This document shows positions 40,076-53,010 of a stretch of 64,000 nt of DNA, in pieces; within the stretch, counting starts at the first letter, position 1; the number at the start of each line of letters is the position of its first letter. Made by a program: the position numbers and the translations under genes. A model generated the notes under the pieces. That model was not told the DNA's origin and ran no database searches. It saw only the letters and a program-made list of their open reading frames with translations. Where the stretch lies: positions 6,614,427 through 6,678,426 of the forward strand of contig JABWDB010000016.1 of the NCBI GenBank assembly GCA_019614645.1, written 5' to 3'. Origin of the DNA: Stratiolaelaps scimitus (taxonomy: Eukaryota; Arthropoda; Arachnida; Mesostigmata; Laelapidae).

Positions 40076-42744
40076 ATGAGACCCTACATGGTGGCCTTCG
40101 TATGTGCCGTTTTTGTGTTGTCCTGCGCTGTAAGTAAAGGGTTCAAGTGAAGCTTGGTATGATACGCAGTGTCTTTGCGAAGAAAAATCCGAAAAGCTAG
40201 CAAGTGTACAATTAGCTATTAGCTTTTGGGCAGGTTTAGAAGGCTATTTTCGAGCTGATAAGTTACCATTTCGCAACAACAGTAATCGATCAGGCATAGC
40301 TCATTAGGTAAAGTGCGAGACCGAATTATTGGGTGAGTTCGTTGCTTTAAGGCCAAGTCCCCAAGTTAGGGCCACCTCCTTCTACCCATTAGATTTTTGG
40401 CAGCATTTAATCATACATTTTTCTCTGGGCACGTTGGCAGTATTTTTACTCGAAAGTCGATTTTGTATGTTTTTGAAATTCCCTCCTTTGGAAAAAGTGC
40501 CACAACTAAATTGATATGTTTCTCCGTCGTTACAAATATGCCCGCGTCTCACAGGATCCTCGCAATTGTCGTATCAGAGACACAGGATCATCGGGTTAAT
40601 TATCAGATGATAAAACTGAAATTGTTCTAAACTATTCACAGGCCGTCAAACTCGTCGAACGATTCGGCAGTTATTTTGCTAATGCCCCCAATTACGTTCA
40701 TTTAATATCGGACATTAATCTCATCTTTCAGATGGACCGCGTCCATGCTGATGACAAGTGTTCGGGCTCCAGCGAGTCGTCCGAGCCGTCTGAGCCATGC
40801 GACCCTCCAAACTGCGGGGAAATTCAAAACATTACCATTCCGGCTATCAGCACCGTCGGTTCAGTAAGTCTGCCCGCGTTACGTGGGGCGTCCAATCAAA
40901 TGTGTTCAATTGGTGCACTTGGTGATAGACTACCGTATGATTGACATTGCCGACACGAAATTGTGTGTTGTAATATGGAGCTTCTATGATTTTTTTCGGA
41001 GATAAATTGGTTTTTTTTTGCCACATTTAAGGTAGAACAACGAGAGCCTAAACCCATTGAAACTATCGAGTTTAGAGAGAGCACAATTATAGAGTTATTC
41101 TTCTTCTCTATATAAAATAACATTATGCCTGCAATAATATCGATATCTCACAGCTAGGATGCCTAGTAATTTTATGATGAGACCTGCCCTCCTGATCTGT
41201 AATCCTCGCTGGGATTTACGCCATGGCAGTATTTGACGATTATATTTGTTGCCTTCAATTACCTCGAGAAGAGGATCGAACGACAAAACGATTTCTATAT
41301 GCACAAAAGCGGTTCAGTTCTTCGAGCTTCAGTGGACAATTTTAGTATTGACTTCCAATGGGCATGTTTCTGTTGATTTTTTGGATTGGATTCCTTCTGT
41401 CCATATTTTTCTTTAGCGTGAATGGCACTATCTAATTGTGTATTGGGATTGAAGAAAAATACGGACAGTTAATTCCGCCTCTTGAGGTACGTTCCAAAAA
41501 TCAAGCAGGGATAACCGCAGAGTTAATTCTTTTTTTTTTTCGATTTGCCGAACTTGTTTTCAGTGTCTTGGTAAGCCTTCAAATTTTCTGAAGGTACTTG
41601 AGAAGATTAAGGACTCTCCCCTCGTCAAACTTCTCGGCATTAATCCGCGTGACCTCTACCTAGCTATCAAGGCGATGGACAGTAACGTAACTGATGGAGT
41701 GGTGGACCTCTCAACTCTCACCTGTCCGGTGGGTGCTTTTAACATTCTAGTGCTGGTTTCGTCTGATTCGGTGATGATATTTTTGTGCTGCTGAACCGAG
41801 CGCGTATGTAGGCTAAAATACACATGAAGGCATTTAAGAACTTTAATTCTTATCATCTCGAATCTTTTACTTATTTCAAAGCAATTTATTTATTTGGCAA
41901 TAAAGGCCATTCGTCACGTTTCAGCATGGTTGACGATCAAATGCGTTATTGGACGACAAGTGGGACGGCAATAAAATATTTTATCTGGTACATAGATAGG
42001 ACTACGCGGACGACTGATTCTTGAAACATATCAAATATTAGCTTAATTATAGCCTATGTTAGCTTGATCACAGATTGACTTCCTAACCAGGGGAGAGCAC
42101 AGCATGAACAAGCAATGTCGATAAACAACAATGCGAACTTCTCTTGCATTTGTTAGGCTTTCTTTGGCCTCTTATAGGTGGTAACCCTCATCGAAGGACA
42201 GTAACTAGAAAGAAAGCTTTGTTCATTGCTACATTGCCGGATCCCAACGAAACAATGAAACTATATTGAACCAATAACTATATTGACTGTTGTTATTCTT
42301 ATCACTCCTGCGAGAGCTTATGCGTTACTTACAACTGCATATTGTTCCGGTAAATCAATCGAAAATTGAATTGACCGACTCCTGCCGTTATGCTCGAAAA
42401 GTTCAAGGGTATTGATTAAAATCAGTGATAATCGAATCTGCTCCATTCGATCATACGAAATGCTTAGCAGCATGTTTTGTCCACATTAGAGCATCGCTAT
42501 TAAGAATGTATCCACGAATCTGCTGCTGCACTTAATATAATAATATCACCCATACGGTTTGCATGTGTCACTCGAAAATTGGTTACAGAGTCACAGTAAA
42601 AAGATCACGGATTGCGACTCCTTTCTCGTGTCCATCCTGAAAGTCGTCCAGCTGGTCAAGGTACATCTCGGTTTATTGATCCAACTGATTCTGTCTATAA
42701 GGAACATTTGCGAAGGAGGAGCGAATACAATTTTGTACCACTGA
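40076..42744 (+). CDS. Small secreted cysteine-containing helical protein, unknown family
   Basis: Four exons join in phase 0: 40076-40129, 40732-40863, 41564-41728, 42589-42744, giving about 168 aa. Donors are GTAAGT, GTAAGT and GTGGGT. Acceptors 1 and 2 have good pyrimidine tracts. Exon 1 encodes most of a signal peptide (MRPYMVAFVCAVFVLSCA). Exon 2 adds an acidic Ser/Glu/Pro segment (SGSSESSEPSEPCDPPNC). Exons 3 and 4 encode helical segments such as FLKVLEKIKDSPLVKLLGI and FLVSILKVVQLVK, each after a cysteine. Style, all phase-0 introns and Cys-before-helix layout recall the neighbouring minus-strand gene, so a distant paralogue is possible. The 3' end is uncertain: an in-frame GTACAT at 42661 could be a donor to a further exon. 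Confidence 0.65.
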
Positions 42745-45700
42745 GATATTTGCAGGATATCTTGTTGTATCCCTTTTCAGGTTATTCTGTGCAAAAGTCA
42801 ATCAGAGAGTTGGGCATGATATTATAGTAATAAGTGACAAAAAAAAGCACCTGCATAATAGTTAGGTGTACATCCCTAGTAACTGAAATCGTCTCTCTCT
42901 CTCTCCATCTGTCTCTCTCCCTTTGACCCATTACCTGGAGCACCGCTGCGAGGAGCTACCCAGTTGTGCGATTTCTGGAGATTAACCATTGTTCCGACCA
43001 TTTATTTGAGATTTCTCTCGCTAAAATTAAAACGACTTGTTTTATGGAACGGAGTGACTTTTGTCACATTCTATTCTAGCCTTAGGTTAAGGTTCGATAG
43101 TGCTGTAGCAGATACACCTTTCAACACCAAAATCCCACCAATGAACCTGTGGTATATTATCAAGTCGAACAATTTGACTCACACCCATGGATGCAGGAGC
43201 GCGGAAGGTAGCCAATTAGTAATTAATAGGTAAAATATTGAGGAAAATAAGAAACAGCACTGATGGTTGGGCCAGTTTTACACCTGCAAAGTGCCCCACA
43301 TATATATATATATATATATATATAAATATATAGAGGTGACTTTTACTTATATATACTGAATATACTAAGCCCTCACTCATGTCTCCGAATGTGAAAAACA
43401 CTATACAGCGGCTGTCATCAATAACGTTGACCACTAGTACATTGGCTAAGTGCGCTTTTACGATTCCAGTGCTTGCCGCTCAAGGAGATACTTTCGAATA
43501 AGCCATCGATGGATCAACTCGGAGATGATCTATTTAATGTCGTCGCCGCGACCCTGACCAACTTCCCCACGAAGCACTGACTAAAAACATCAGATTAGCT
43601 AAAAGTAACTTTTAATCAGCCACATAGATGATAGGCACATGCATGCAGTCGTCGAAATGTCCAGAGCATAAGACACATTTACGTGACGTAGTTGACAAAT
43701 GAGGCAAATGTGTGAAAAAAAAAACGCAACAATAAAGTTTCAACCGTTTCAAAAACTTGCGCTTGACCTCTTCAATGAACAACAACAGCAGCAAGCAACG
43801 TGTTAGTATAGCATGCACGAGGGGATTTATTTAGGATATGCGGAGCAATGGCGATATTCGCGTCGTTCTGACAATTGAACGCTATTGCAGTGTGGAAATG
43901 ACGCTGAGCAATAGGGTACCTTTGTGCAGAGCTCAATATCGCTTGGCTAAGCGAGTTGTCCATGTCATTCATATGTATTCGGTGATTGCGTTGAATTTGG
44001 TGCTGGTATATCCGAATAAGGCACATATCTATTATTATTATTATTATTATATCTTCTCCGGAGTACCTTAGGCGTGGCAGTACAAAGTATCCTATGACTA
44101 CTGTGGATTCCGTGTTGGGGTCCTGCCCGGGAACGCTCGGGCAGTATCCACGTCGATACTAATATAATTGAATGGCGCATCTCAAAAGGACATACTATAC
44201 AGCGCAGAATAAACCAAAATGTAGGATGATGTAGGTCGCTGTGTTGATTGTAGCACTGCACAAAATAACGAAGTGAATGGTGCTTTTGTAGATATTGTAT
44301 ATTACGATCCCATTCTTGAATAATGGAGACAAGTTCAGTTGATGTTGATTTAACTCATTGAACCCGTGCGCTCCGTCATCTTAGAGTCTATTTACTTCGT
44401 TAGGACAGATAAATAAATATTATCTAATAGATGAAACGATAGTTGTCTACCTTTCGACCTTTGCTAAAATCGATTCTGATTCACGAAGACGAAATATGTA
44501 ATCGCTATTTCTTTGGGGGGTGGTATCTGTTACTGTCCGCTCTGTCACTGCAACAGAGTACTACTATAGATGTTCAATTTTGCGCATTTACCATAGGCAA
44601 CGCGTGCACACAACGCTTTGGGTAACGCATTTCGTAGCTACCTTAAATTGAGGAAAGCCTAGGGGATACTAACCTTTTTTCCGCCTATATATTCTGCACC
44701 TTAATTGTTCCTTCTGTGCAACATGACCGTTCCGTGGGCATCTGTTGGCGAACGAAGACTCAACCCTTCATGTCTTTAGTCGGGCACGACCTTTGCCTGT
44801 GACCTTCAAGAGTCACAACACCGCTTCGAGTAGCTATGGAACACCAGAGCAATGGCTCTCGATTCGCATGTGATTAGAACATCCTACCTGCTTGGTCGAC
44901 TCTAGAGCTAGACACGGCCGGCTTGAGCCTCTCTACACATACACTTACTCCACCTTGCGTGAAATTAAACTAAAAGCCTATTACTATGTGAATCGATTGG
45001 CATTTCATACATTTTCTAATAGAAATCGCACGTCATTCATTTGAGAGGTGCCCTAATAGCATAGCAGAAGCAACGAAGCAATGGGAGAAACCGTCATTCT
45101 ATTGCCATCGTATTAAGTGACGTTGTCCAGCGGTAGGTATAACAGCTGTTGGCTATTAGCTAGGAGTCAGGCTGGAAAATGTTTAGGTATACTAGCTGAA
45201 GGTTTTGTAGTATATATGCCGTTAAGGGGATAAGCTTGTTAGCGCGCCCAAACTAGGGTTTCGGGGTCACCAGCGGGTGAACTATCGTCCTTTACGCAAG
45301 GGTATCAGGTACCGTCAAAAGGCCATACTTCTAATATTCGTAAGCACGGTTAGTTTCGAGGAGTGCTGCATGCGGCAAAACCCCACGGGGTGGGTCCTTT
45401 ATTTAAGGCAGCAATTTTCAGAGTTCAAGTAAGTGTCGGGTTTCCTGCGTCAAATGTTGTGCTCGTTCCGAGTTAACTACTGGCTAACCAGGAATACGCC
45501 CATATTTTCTAAACCATTTCAACCAACCAATTCAATGTGAGATCGGTATAATCATTCGTCTGATAACGCGATGGCCACATCGAAACGAATTATTTATTCT
45601 TATTGACGGTTGATGTTATGATGCTGAGATGAGCTTCCATGGTACTATTTTGGCACTGCCAAACGCTACTGCTTATTAGAAAAAAAGGTGTTTCGGACAA

Positions 45701-46020
45701 GCGAAGCGTGCAAACGAACTATACCATAAGGAGAATCCCCCCCTTGGGCCACAGGATTTACCCCCCTCAATTATTTCATGTTGGGCTTCTATTTGTTGTC
45801 TGTTTTTCGCTATTGTACTACGGCATTGATCACAACAAAAAAAAACCACTGGCCCGGGAGTATTCGTTGGACTTCGAAGCATTGGTTAAATTTATCGAAC
45901 TTTTATTGGGGTTTTTTTGCGCGTACCATGAATTTTCTATACTTTTTAGGATGAGACTAATTTTATCTGTGTTTCCTTCGAATCATTTCCAGAGTGGAAA
46001 ACCCGACAGCCTAATGTACG
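42745..46020. other. Intergenic stretch
   Basis: No supported gene. It contains a TA repeat (43300-43331), a possible diverged SINE tail near 45140-45185, a GC hairpin near 44128-44150 and scattered short frames. Confidence 0.4.
43300..43331. repeat. (TA)n microsatellite
   Basis: A TA run of about 12 units followed by an interrupted ATA extension. Confidence 0.85.
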
Positions 46021-48166
46021 ATGACAAACATGGTGAAACGATGCCTCCTGTTCAGTTTGGGATTATTTATGGCGATGACAATCTTTATTACAATCTACAC
46101 TGTGGCGAAGACTGTATCTCATATCAGCGATGCTCAACTGCTTCAGATTATGAAACATAATCTCAGTGAACTCGACCGAGCGGAGATTCGCAAGCTGGAA
46201 TTGGACTATCTTATTAATCTGCCCACCTGTAAAATTGCAAACTACGATTTTAATTCGGATGATGTCAAAACTCACTTGACCATGGTTCGTGGACGCATGT
46301 GAATTTTTATAGAGAGAATCTGATAGTCACCTACGTCATTACTATACGCTATCGTTATTCGTGTGATCTTGCTAGAGATGTCGATTTCCTCAGGTAGCTC
46401 TCGCACCCTTGAAGGGTATGGATCTACATGCACAGCTTTCACTGTGATACCAGGCTATTCTCGCTCTCCAAAGCCTCAGCTTATCTAGTTAGCCTTGAAA
46501 TATTCGCAAGTGAGTGACCGGTGGTAAGAATGGTTATAGTTCGGAGGTATATTTCGGGAAAACCCATCTGGTGCCCGAAACCTCCCATAGTGCCCTATGG
46601 CGTCCTCGTGCGCTTGGGAATAACGGCAAATTTGGTTTTGGCATTATATATTATGTATATATGTATTTTTTTCCTTTTAATTAAACAAGCTGTCTTCGTT
46701 TAGTAATATTTCTTGCATATATAATATAGACGATATGTTTGGTCGGTTGGTTTATAGAAGACAATATTTCAACATTTGTTGTTTTTTGCATTTTCATGTG
46801 AAGCCCAGCTGTGACGTAATAGCTCCGTCGTTATTAACTAATGATTTTTTTAATTTAGCCAGTCCCAGTCGCGAAATAAACAGCAGTGTGTCGTATAGTC
46901 GAGTTTTAAAACTTTCGGCCTAAGTTCCATTCTCCCCCGTGTTTTTATCAAGGAACCACCGATTCCATGCACCGGTATGCCATTTTTGTTCGAAGTCGTT
47001 CTCAATCGCGCCTCGGACACTGCGTGCATTGCCATATATGAAAGCGTACTTCGCACGCATTACCACGGAGCGAGACTCGCGGATCTAAACTGCACGTACG
47101 TGGAAGCTCTCCGCAACACCGAGGAACGCGTTATAGATCACTATTTCAAGCGCGGACCACAAAAGAGGCTTCCCTTGCCGGTCGCATGCATACCGGAAGA
47201 GTACATCTGGATTACATGCCATATAAAAAATGTCACGAATATTGTGTATCACCAGCCAGTGCTTGTACCAAAGGTGAAGTCGCTGAACGAGTCGAGAAAT
47301 GAATTCGGCAGTGAATCGCATCAACGAGACAAGGGATATGAGTTTGTATCGTCGGCCCGTTCGCAATCAACTCGGAATTAATATTGATGAAATATGTTTA
47401 AATTATGCCAATTATTATAATATACTAAAAAATGCCAGGGCAAAATGGTCACACAAGATGCATCATCGCATGTAGATTTATCGAATTAATATGTATATAT
47501 TCGAGCCAATATCCTCAAAATGTTGCTTATATATATTCACGTATATATAAATATATATATATATATATATACGTATACAAATTATATATATATATATATA
47601 TGTATATAATTTCTTTACGTGAATATATATAAGCAACAGCAAAGAAAGTTTATGATATTATTTTTTTCTTTATGTACAGTGATCTAACTCGAACCAGAGT
47701 TTTTACTGTGTCTATCTCAACTGATTTAAAGGGAGTCGCCAAATAAAAAGCAACCCCCGCTGAACGTAATCATCCTTGGAATAGACGCATTGTCGCGGCT
47801 AGCCCTGTACAGGACAATGCCGAAGACGGTGGAGTGGCTTCACTCAAAACCCAACCGTTTCGTGGAGATGATGGGTTACTCGAAAGTGGGTTTGAATTCG
47901 GCGCCCAACATCTTCGCTCTGCTGTTTGGACGTTCGTTTGAGAAAGAGTTGAAACCAAAGCTCCAAAAATACGGCAGGTATTTATAATTTCGGTTATTTC
48001 TCTCGTGATAGCCACAGCAACCATCAATCCACTAACAGAACAACGAACACAACGTACATGGAAATTCATGTCCAGATCTCACCCATTTGATTAGTGGGCT
48101 TGCTATATATATATATATGAAAGTTCAGGACTTTATGTATGTCAGTGCAGGATGTATATCAGTAAA

Positions 48167-48205
<39 letters not shown>

Positions 48206-49365
48206 GGCGTCGAAGAACTAATGCTGAGGATTCACTATAGCTAGGTGGTTAATTTCGCGGTAGTTATTGCAGCAGATATCTAACGTGATTGCGATTGTCT
48301 AGGTACGCTGATGGCATTGTACGATACCTTTGGGAAGATTTTGCTGATGCTGGATATCGAACCATGTTCCTCGAAGAGCAGGGCGAGTTTGGCATATTCG
48401 TCTATCCTGACTTTTTGGGATTTGAGAAAGTGCCTGTCGACCACTGGCCAAAACCACTGATGCAACTTGTTAACTCAGAAGCCAGTCGGCTTCAATATCC
48501 ATATTATTGCATGGGGCCAGAGTTAAGGAGTAGTCTTTACTTGGAATACACTTATAATCTGCTGAAACTTCACGGGCCCGAACGGCCACTCTGGACATTT
48601 ACCTGGCTCTCTATATTAAGCCATGGAGGTCACAAGGGAGCGACCCTGCTGGACCAGCCGGTCTTGGACTTCCTGACAAAGCTCGACAATGACGGCATCA
48701 TGGAGCGATCTATCATCCTGTTCCTTGCTGATCACGGATTTCGACATGGCCCATTCCGCCAAACAGAGCAAGGTCGGCTGGAAGACAGCCTACCGTTCGG
48801 ATTTATTCTGTTGCCGCCACTACTTAACCACCCGTACACGTTCGGGATATTGAAGAGGAACTCAGAGCGTCTGGTGACGGCCTATGACTTCCGGCAGATG
48901 CTGCTGGACGTCCTTGACATACAGAATCCGAAATCAAATCTTGCCAAGTCGCGTACGACGTATGGAGTATCTCCAATTCGTGAGGAGGTCGATTATAAAC
49001 GTACGTGCGAGGACGCAGCGATTCCACTCGAGTACTGCCCGTGTAGTACGCGGGAGCTCTACAACAACACTGAGCTAGCAAATGTCATCGGAGAAAAGGC
49101 GATCGCTTTTCTGAATTTTGCACTTAAAAATGCCACCCGCAAGACCATTTCAAATCGAACGCATATCTGCTCGCCGTGGGCTCTGTCACATGTGGCTCAA
49201 CTCACCCATAATGCCGTGCCAGGTCACTCGGCATCATTGTTTCAAGTGAACATTGTAACTGCTCCCAAAGCAAACTTTGATGTCACAGTTACGGTAACTG
49301 ACTCATCTTGGACTCTGAATGAGGTACTCGATTTACTAACTCAGAGCTCAGAGCTCTTAACCTAA
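46021..49365 (+). CDS. DUF229 family type II membrane protein (phosphatase/sulfatase fold)
   Basis: Four exons join in phase: 46021-46284, 46953-47273, 47736-47977, 48303-49365, giving about 629 aa, a usual length for DUF229 proteins. No signal cleavage site is obvious; residues 8-29 form an uncleaved signal anchor, so the bulk faces the lumen or outside. Family marks in order: LPTCKIANYD (about 67), the metal/nucleophile region NVIILGIDALSRL (about 205-217), MPKTVEWL, MMGYSKVGLNSAPNIFALL, then FLADHGFRHG and LPFGFILLPP (about 415-440). The DHG motif supports an alkaline-phosphatase/sulfatase-type fold. The usual GIDSVSR has Ala in the first Ser position but keeps the second. The substrate is unknown for the family. 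The exon 3 acceptor (AG at 47734-47735) is weak but is the one that keeps phase. The ATG at 46021 is chosen because it opens the frame before the anchor; Met4 is an alternative. Confidence 0.93.
47521..47638. mobile_element. MITE-like element with 23-bp perfect terminal inverted repeats
   Basis: Positions 47521-47543 and 47616-47638 are perfect inverted copies starting TGTTGCTTAT and ending ATAAGCAACA. The 72 bp between are TA-rich. The element is wholly inside intron 2 of the DUF229 gene. No clear target-site duplication is visible, so a non-mobile hairpin is possible. Confidence 0.55.
48104..48206. repeat. Two (TA)n tracts in DUF229 intron 3
   Basis: TA runs at 48104-48119 and 48169-48206 within the intron before exon 4. 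Confidence 0.85.
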
Positions 49366-50342
49366 CCTAACAACCCCTCTTATTACCAAGGTATTGATTT
49401 TTACCTGCGCACTAAATTGTCTCTTATTATAAACACGCCTGACACGGCCTTGCCATATATTCTATGGACCATGTTCCATAGATCACCAAACAAGCGCAAG
49501 TACAGGTGTTTATTGGATTTCAGTCAGCCTTAGGCACCAGCTCAAACTTCATCTTTCCCGAATTCAGCATTACGTCTGTCTCGGGTGAATTACCACGACA
49601 TACGCGTTCACATGCTCCAGGCTAATCCACAGGGTAATTAAGCCCGGCATCGTCTCATGCCACAGAGATCTCAATTATGATTTTGTCCGAATTCACAGGT
49701 GGTTCGAATCGATCGTTATGGCGAGATTGCAGCGTGCGCCACTGGAAGGATTCAGCAGTATTGCTATTGCGTTTCTAAGCATTCCAAGGGATTGTTTGAT
49801 AGATCTGCGAAATAGCATAAGGCCAACTATGGATTTTATTTTTATACGCTCACGTACAGTTGACAAACACACGTCTATTATATGTTATTTAATTGTAGCA
49901 ATATGACTGTAATTCTCTGTGCATATACGATTCGATGGAAGATAAAATAGTTTTTTTTGTAGTCTAATATGCGGTTGTAGTTCTTCTCTAGTCTGCAAAA
50001 AAATATAGGAAATTAATTTTGCAAACACACATTAATTTTGCTCTAATGATCTTCATATAGGGCACTCACATGATAATTGTATCGAACGCCTCTAAAAGCC
50101 GACTGACCCAAATAGCTGGACAGTTATTAATATGTAAGTCTACCGGCGGCTCGGCTTCTTGCATCTGTGCGAATTCGAATGGCAGGACCACAAGACTGAT
50201 ACACGCACCCACGCTAACAGGCGTCCTCTACCCATCGAGTGGCTTTAATAATTAGCGAAGCGGTGGCATGAGTATTGTTCGCTATTTGGTGTGAACAGAT
50301 CAAATGCACACGCTCGACAAGCCGATTGTTACGATTGCTAAT

Positions 50343-50454
50343 ACGACATACACACAGTCTACCTGTCTTTGACACTTTGTAACTTGTCATCGATTAATTG
50401 CAATCAAATACTTAGTTAACTAAGTGCCAAAGACGGTAGGTATGTGTATATCGT
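50343..50454. mobile_element. MITE-like element with imperfect inverted ends
   Basis: The first about 40 bp (starting ACGACATACACACAG) and last about 40 bp (ending TATGTGTATATCGT) are inverted copies with a few mismatches; the shared core is CTTTGRCACTT. Length is about 112 bp. No target duplication was certain. Confidence 0.5.
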
Positions 50455-51537
50455 TACTGTGTGACAGATAATATATACTTCCATTATTTGTTGATGTTAT
50501 AAATCATTATTTATGTTATACGACAGCGCCATATTTCTGACATTTTATAAAACAAAATTTGATGACTGTTTGGGTCGATGATACTCTCGAATTCCCGAGT
50601 TCCAATTCAAATTGTGGACGGAAGTTCCAATTTTTTGAAAGCCATATTAAAGCATATTGTTAGATCACCGAGCGAAGTAACTGTCGGTAGTGACCATAAC
50701 CATACAACACAGATATAGAATTCAATGTTAAGGTGCAAAGAGAAGATATTCGGTTAAGAGTATATACAGAAGGGTGTTCTTAGATTGACTTCACGTTCAG
50801 GGGGTACAATTGCCTCCCACATTCATTTTATCAATGACTAATGAACTGTCACTAATAATAAACAAAGCAATTAACGCCAACTCCTTAAGTCTCAGCCAAG
50901 GATGGCCATAAATGCGTTAACAATATATCGCCTATGGTCGTCCGTCCATTAATTCACAAATACGAAATCATCATCTTCATTGCATCACATTCAGTCCGCA
51001 TCATCGACGCTGTTATGATTGCATACCGTTGATATGATCAAGTGTTTTGTTTTTGGCAAAACACCATGACTATTTTCTCATAAGAGAAATGCTAGACCGT
51101 TGTTCTCACACAAGGTGGCGCTAGCTGAGTTTGTTCATTGTTTAGCTGCACCAATCCGAATGTGCGTCCTAAATCACTGCGGCGACGTGAAGCCCCCTCA
51201 CCCACTGGACATTATGCCTTTGATCACAGTGGTGGTGTGGTCCGTCGACGTTCCTTCGACGCTGCACATGAAGCTGTTACCTGTAGCAATGCATCATTTA
51301 ATAGCTGCTGCTCGCGGCCTGATGTGTTTAGAACGCTGACGTTATAGCAGTTGCGTAACGAGGACATGAATCTCAGGGAAATCCGTGATACGATCAAAAA
51401 AGCTAATTCGATGGAATCGACTGGATTCCGTACGGCGTGAATCGTCAAGCGTCTGACGTCGGTTGCTCTCACGCTGGAAGTGTTTGTGGGTACGGCTGTG
51501 ACTCCACACCCGACAGTGAAGAATCTACAACGCACAG

Positions 51538-51696
51538 TTATACAACATCACGCTGGGCTGGATGCCGCCAATCTTTTACCAGGATGGAGATACCATGTAC
51601 CCGGTAACTCAACAATCAAAGGAAACTCCCTTCAATACAGCCGACCTCATCGAATCAATACTCGGCAAGGACTACGTCTCAAAATCTAGGAATTCA
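51538..51696 (+). CDS. Candidate internal exon, product unknown
   Basis: A 159-nt open segment lies between CGCACAG and a good donor (GTAAGA), phase 0 at both ends. It encodes 53 residues of normal protein-like composition, including GWMPPIFYQDGD and TPFNTADLIESILG. I recognise no family. The pyrimidine tract before the acceptor is weak, and I found no partner exon. Confidence 0.3.
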
Positions 51697-52351
51697 GTAA
51701 GAATGGCGCCGTATTTTATTTCGTATAGCGAGCCGTCTAAGGTCTAACACGCTCATGTGGTATTTAATAGAAAATATATATTTTTTATAAATTATACGAC
51801 TCATCTTGACTCGGTGACATTGGTGAGTTGAAATAAACACCTTGTAATTGACCTATAATGATTTAGAGCTCACTGAAATGATGATATCGGAAGCAGAACG
51901 GCATTCCCTTTTGAATAAAGGAGTATTTCAATTGAATAAGAGAGCATAAATATATATTGAATAAACAAGGCATAAATCAAGAACGCAAACAACATATACA
52001 TGATTTGAGTACTTGTCAAGCCCTTGAAATATATTAGTCATATGCGGTGTCCTTTTTTGTTCGAGAACCAGAAAAATGGGCTATAGAATCTTGACGTTTT
52101 TCACATGGAACATGGTCTTCTGAGTTGCACGTTGTGATAAAGTTATGGTCTGGTTCTTTTTATTGACAGGAAACGCCATCTTTGTCTACATTTCCGTTCG
52201 AGTCAGACTAAGCGATGCATCCGAAAGCTCAACAGCGGCGCAAGTCGGTCATGGGAACTTCCTCGCTGACCAGTTTCGAGTGAAGGGCGCACATTGACGT
52301 TGACTCTTTGAAGTCCACACGCTTCAGGGTACAGACGAGCTCGGTCGGCAC

Positions 52352-52358
52352 TATAAAA
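52352..52358 (+). promoter_or_regulatory. TATA box of zinc-finger copy A
   Basis: TATAAAA followed by a block (GGTCGATTTGATTTTG) shared with copies B and E. Confidence 0.65.
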
Positions 52359-52504
52359 CCAACGGTCGATTTGATTTTGCACCGATTTCCATCGACGTCG
52401 ATGCTGCTCATCTGCTGACTTAGATCATCTCGTAAGGTAACCAGCGGTATCACAAGCGGCAGGTTCATCTGAGACTACTGGACCCCCCTCCCCCCCGGGA
52501 GGGG

Positions 52505-53010
52505 CATGAGAACCGTGGACCAAGTCGCCGATCAAAGGCAATAGTCTTCAAGCACGACGGTCCAGCAACATCACCTGGACCGTCATATACATACGCACAC
52601 GAGCGAGGCGAGACTCGCTCCTGAGCCACAAACGCACGAAGCACGCCAGAAACGATCCCCTTATGTGCGAGGTCTGCCTCCAGCGGTTTTCGAGCACCTC
52701 GGAATTAAAAAGACACGAAAATTCCGAGGTGCACAAGCACCGATGTCCTGAATGCCCAGAGGTATTCAAGACACAAAAAAAGCTCAGCGAACATAGGCGA
52801 ACTCATAGCCTGGTTCGCTGTAGACACTGTGGCTTTTCATCGATGTACGCCAACAAGGTCCTTGCACACGAGCGAAGAGAGCACCTGCAGCCCAGGCAGG
52901 TTCCGCAAGTCAACGTGCAACCAGTTGCAACACCGCGACGCATACCCCCGTTCAAGCCAAAACGGGCGTGGATCCGTCTTTGGTTGTTAGAAAGACCTCT
53001 GGCAGAATAG
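52505..53010 (+). pseudogene. C2H2 zinc-finger gene copy A, N-terminal part deleted
   Basis: Compared with copies B and E, two internal deletions remove most of finger 1 (near 52557) and the start of finger 2 (near 52597), which breaks the frame. From the ATG at 52663 a 115-codon frame still encodes the last three fingers (MCEVC..H, HRCPEC..H, VRCRHC..H) and the basic C-tail with FKPKRAW. AATAAA hexamers follow at 53027-53036. It could make a three-finger protein from an internal start, but loss of the N-terminal part argues for a pseudogene. Confidence 0.7.

Larger units (their letters stand above)
49366..52190. other. Mostly non-genic stretch
   Basis: No complete gene is visible. It contains a MITE-like inverted repeat (50343-50454) and one candidate exon (51538-51696). 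Frames at 51100-51535 on both strands lack motifs. Confidence 0.35.

Noticed and set aside
43612..43818. Minus-strand frame with LLLLLFIEEVKRK, slightly like the C-terminus of the 275-residue secreted protein
   Set aside because: The likeness covers fewer than ten residues and no partner exons or signal-peptide exon were found.
45639..46160. Plus-strand frame of 173 codons overlapping DUF229 exon 1
   Set aside because: It is in a different frame from the DUF229 coding sequence, lacks any motif and its last third is a shadow of exon 1.
52229..52468. Minus-strand open frames upstream of zinc-finger copies (52229-52468, 55259-55525, 61991-62284) that resemble one another
   Set aside because: They lie over the conserved TATA promoter block and the duplicated sequence explains their likeness. 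Differences are not concentrated at third codon positions, so coding on the minus strand is not supported.
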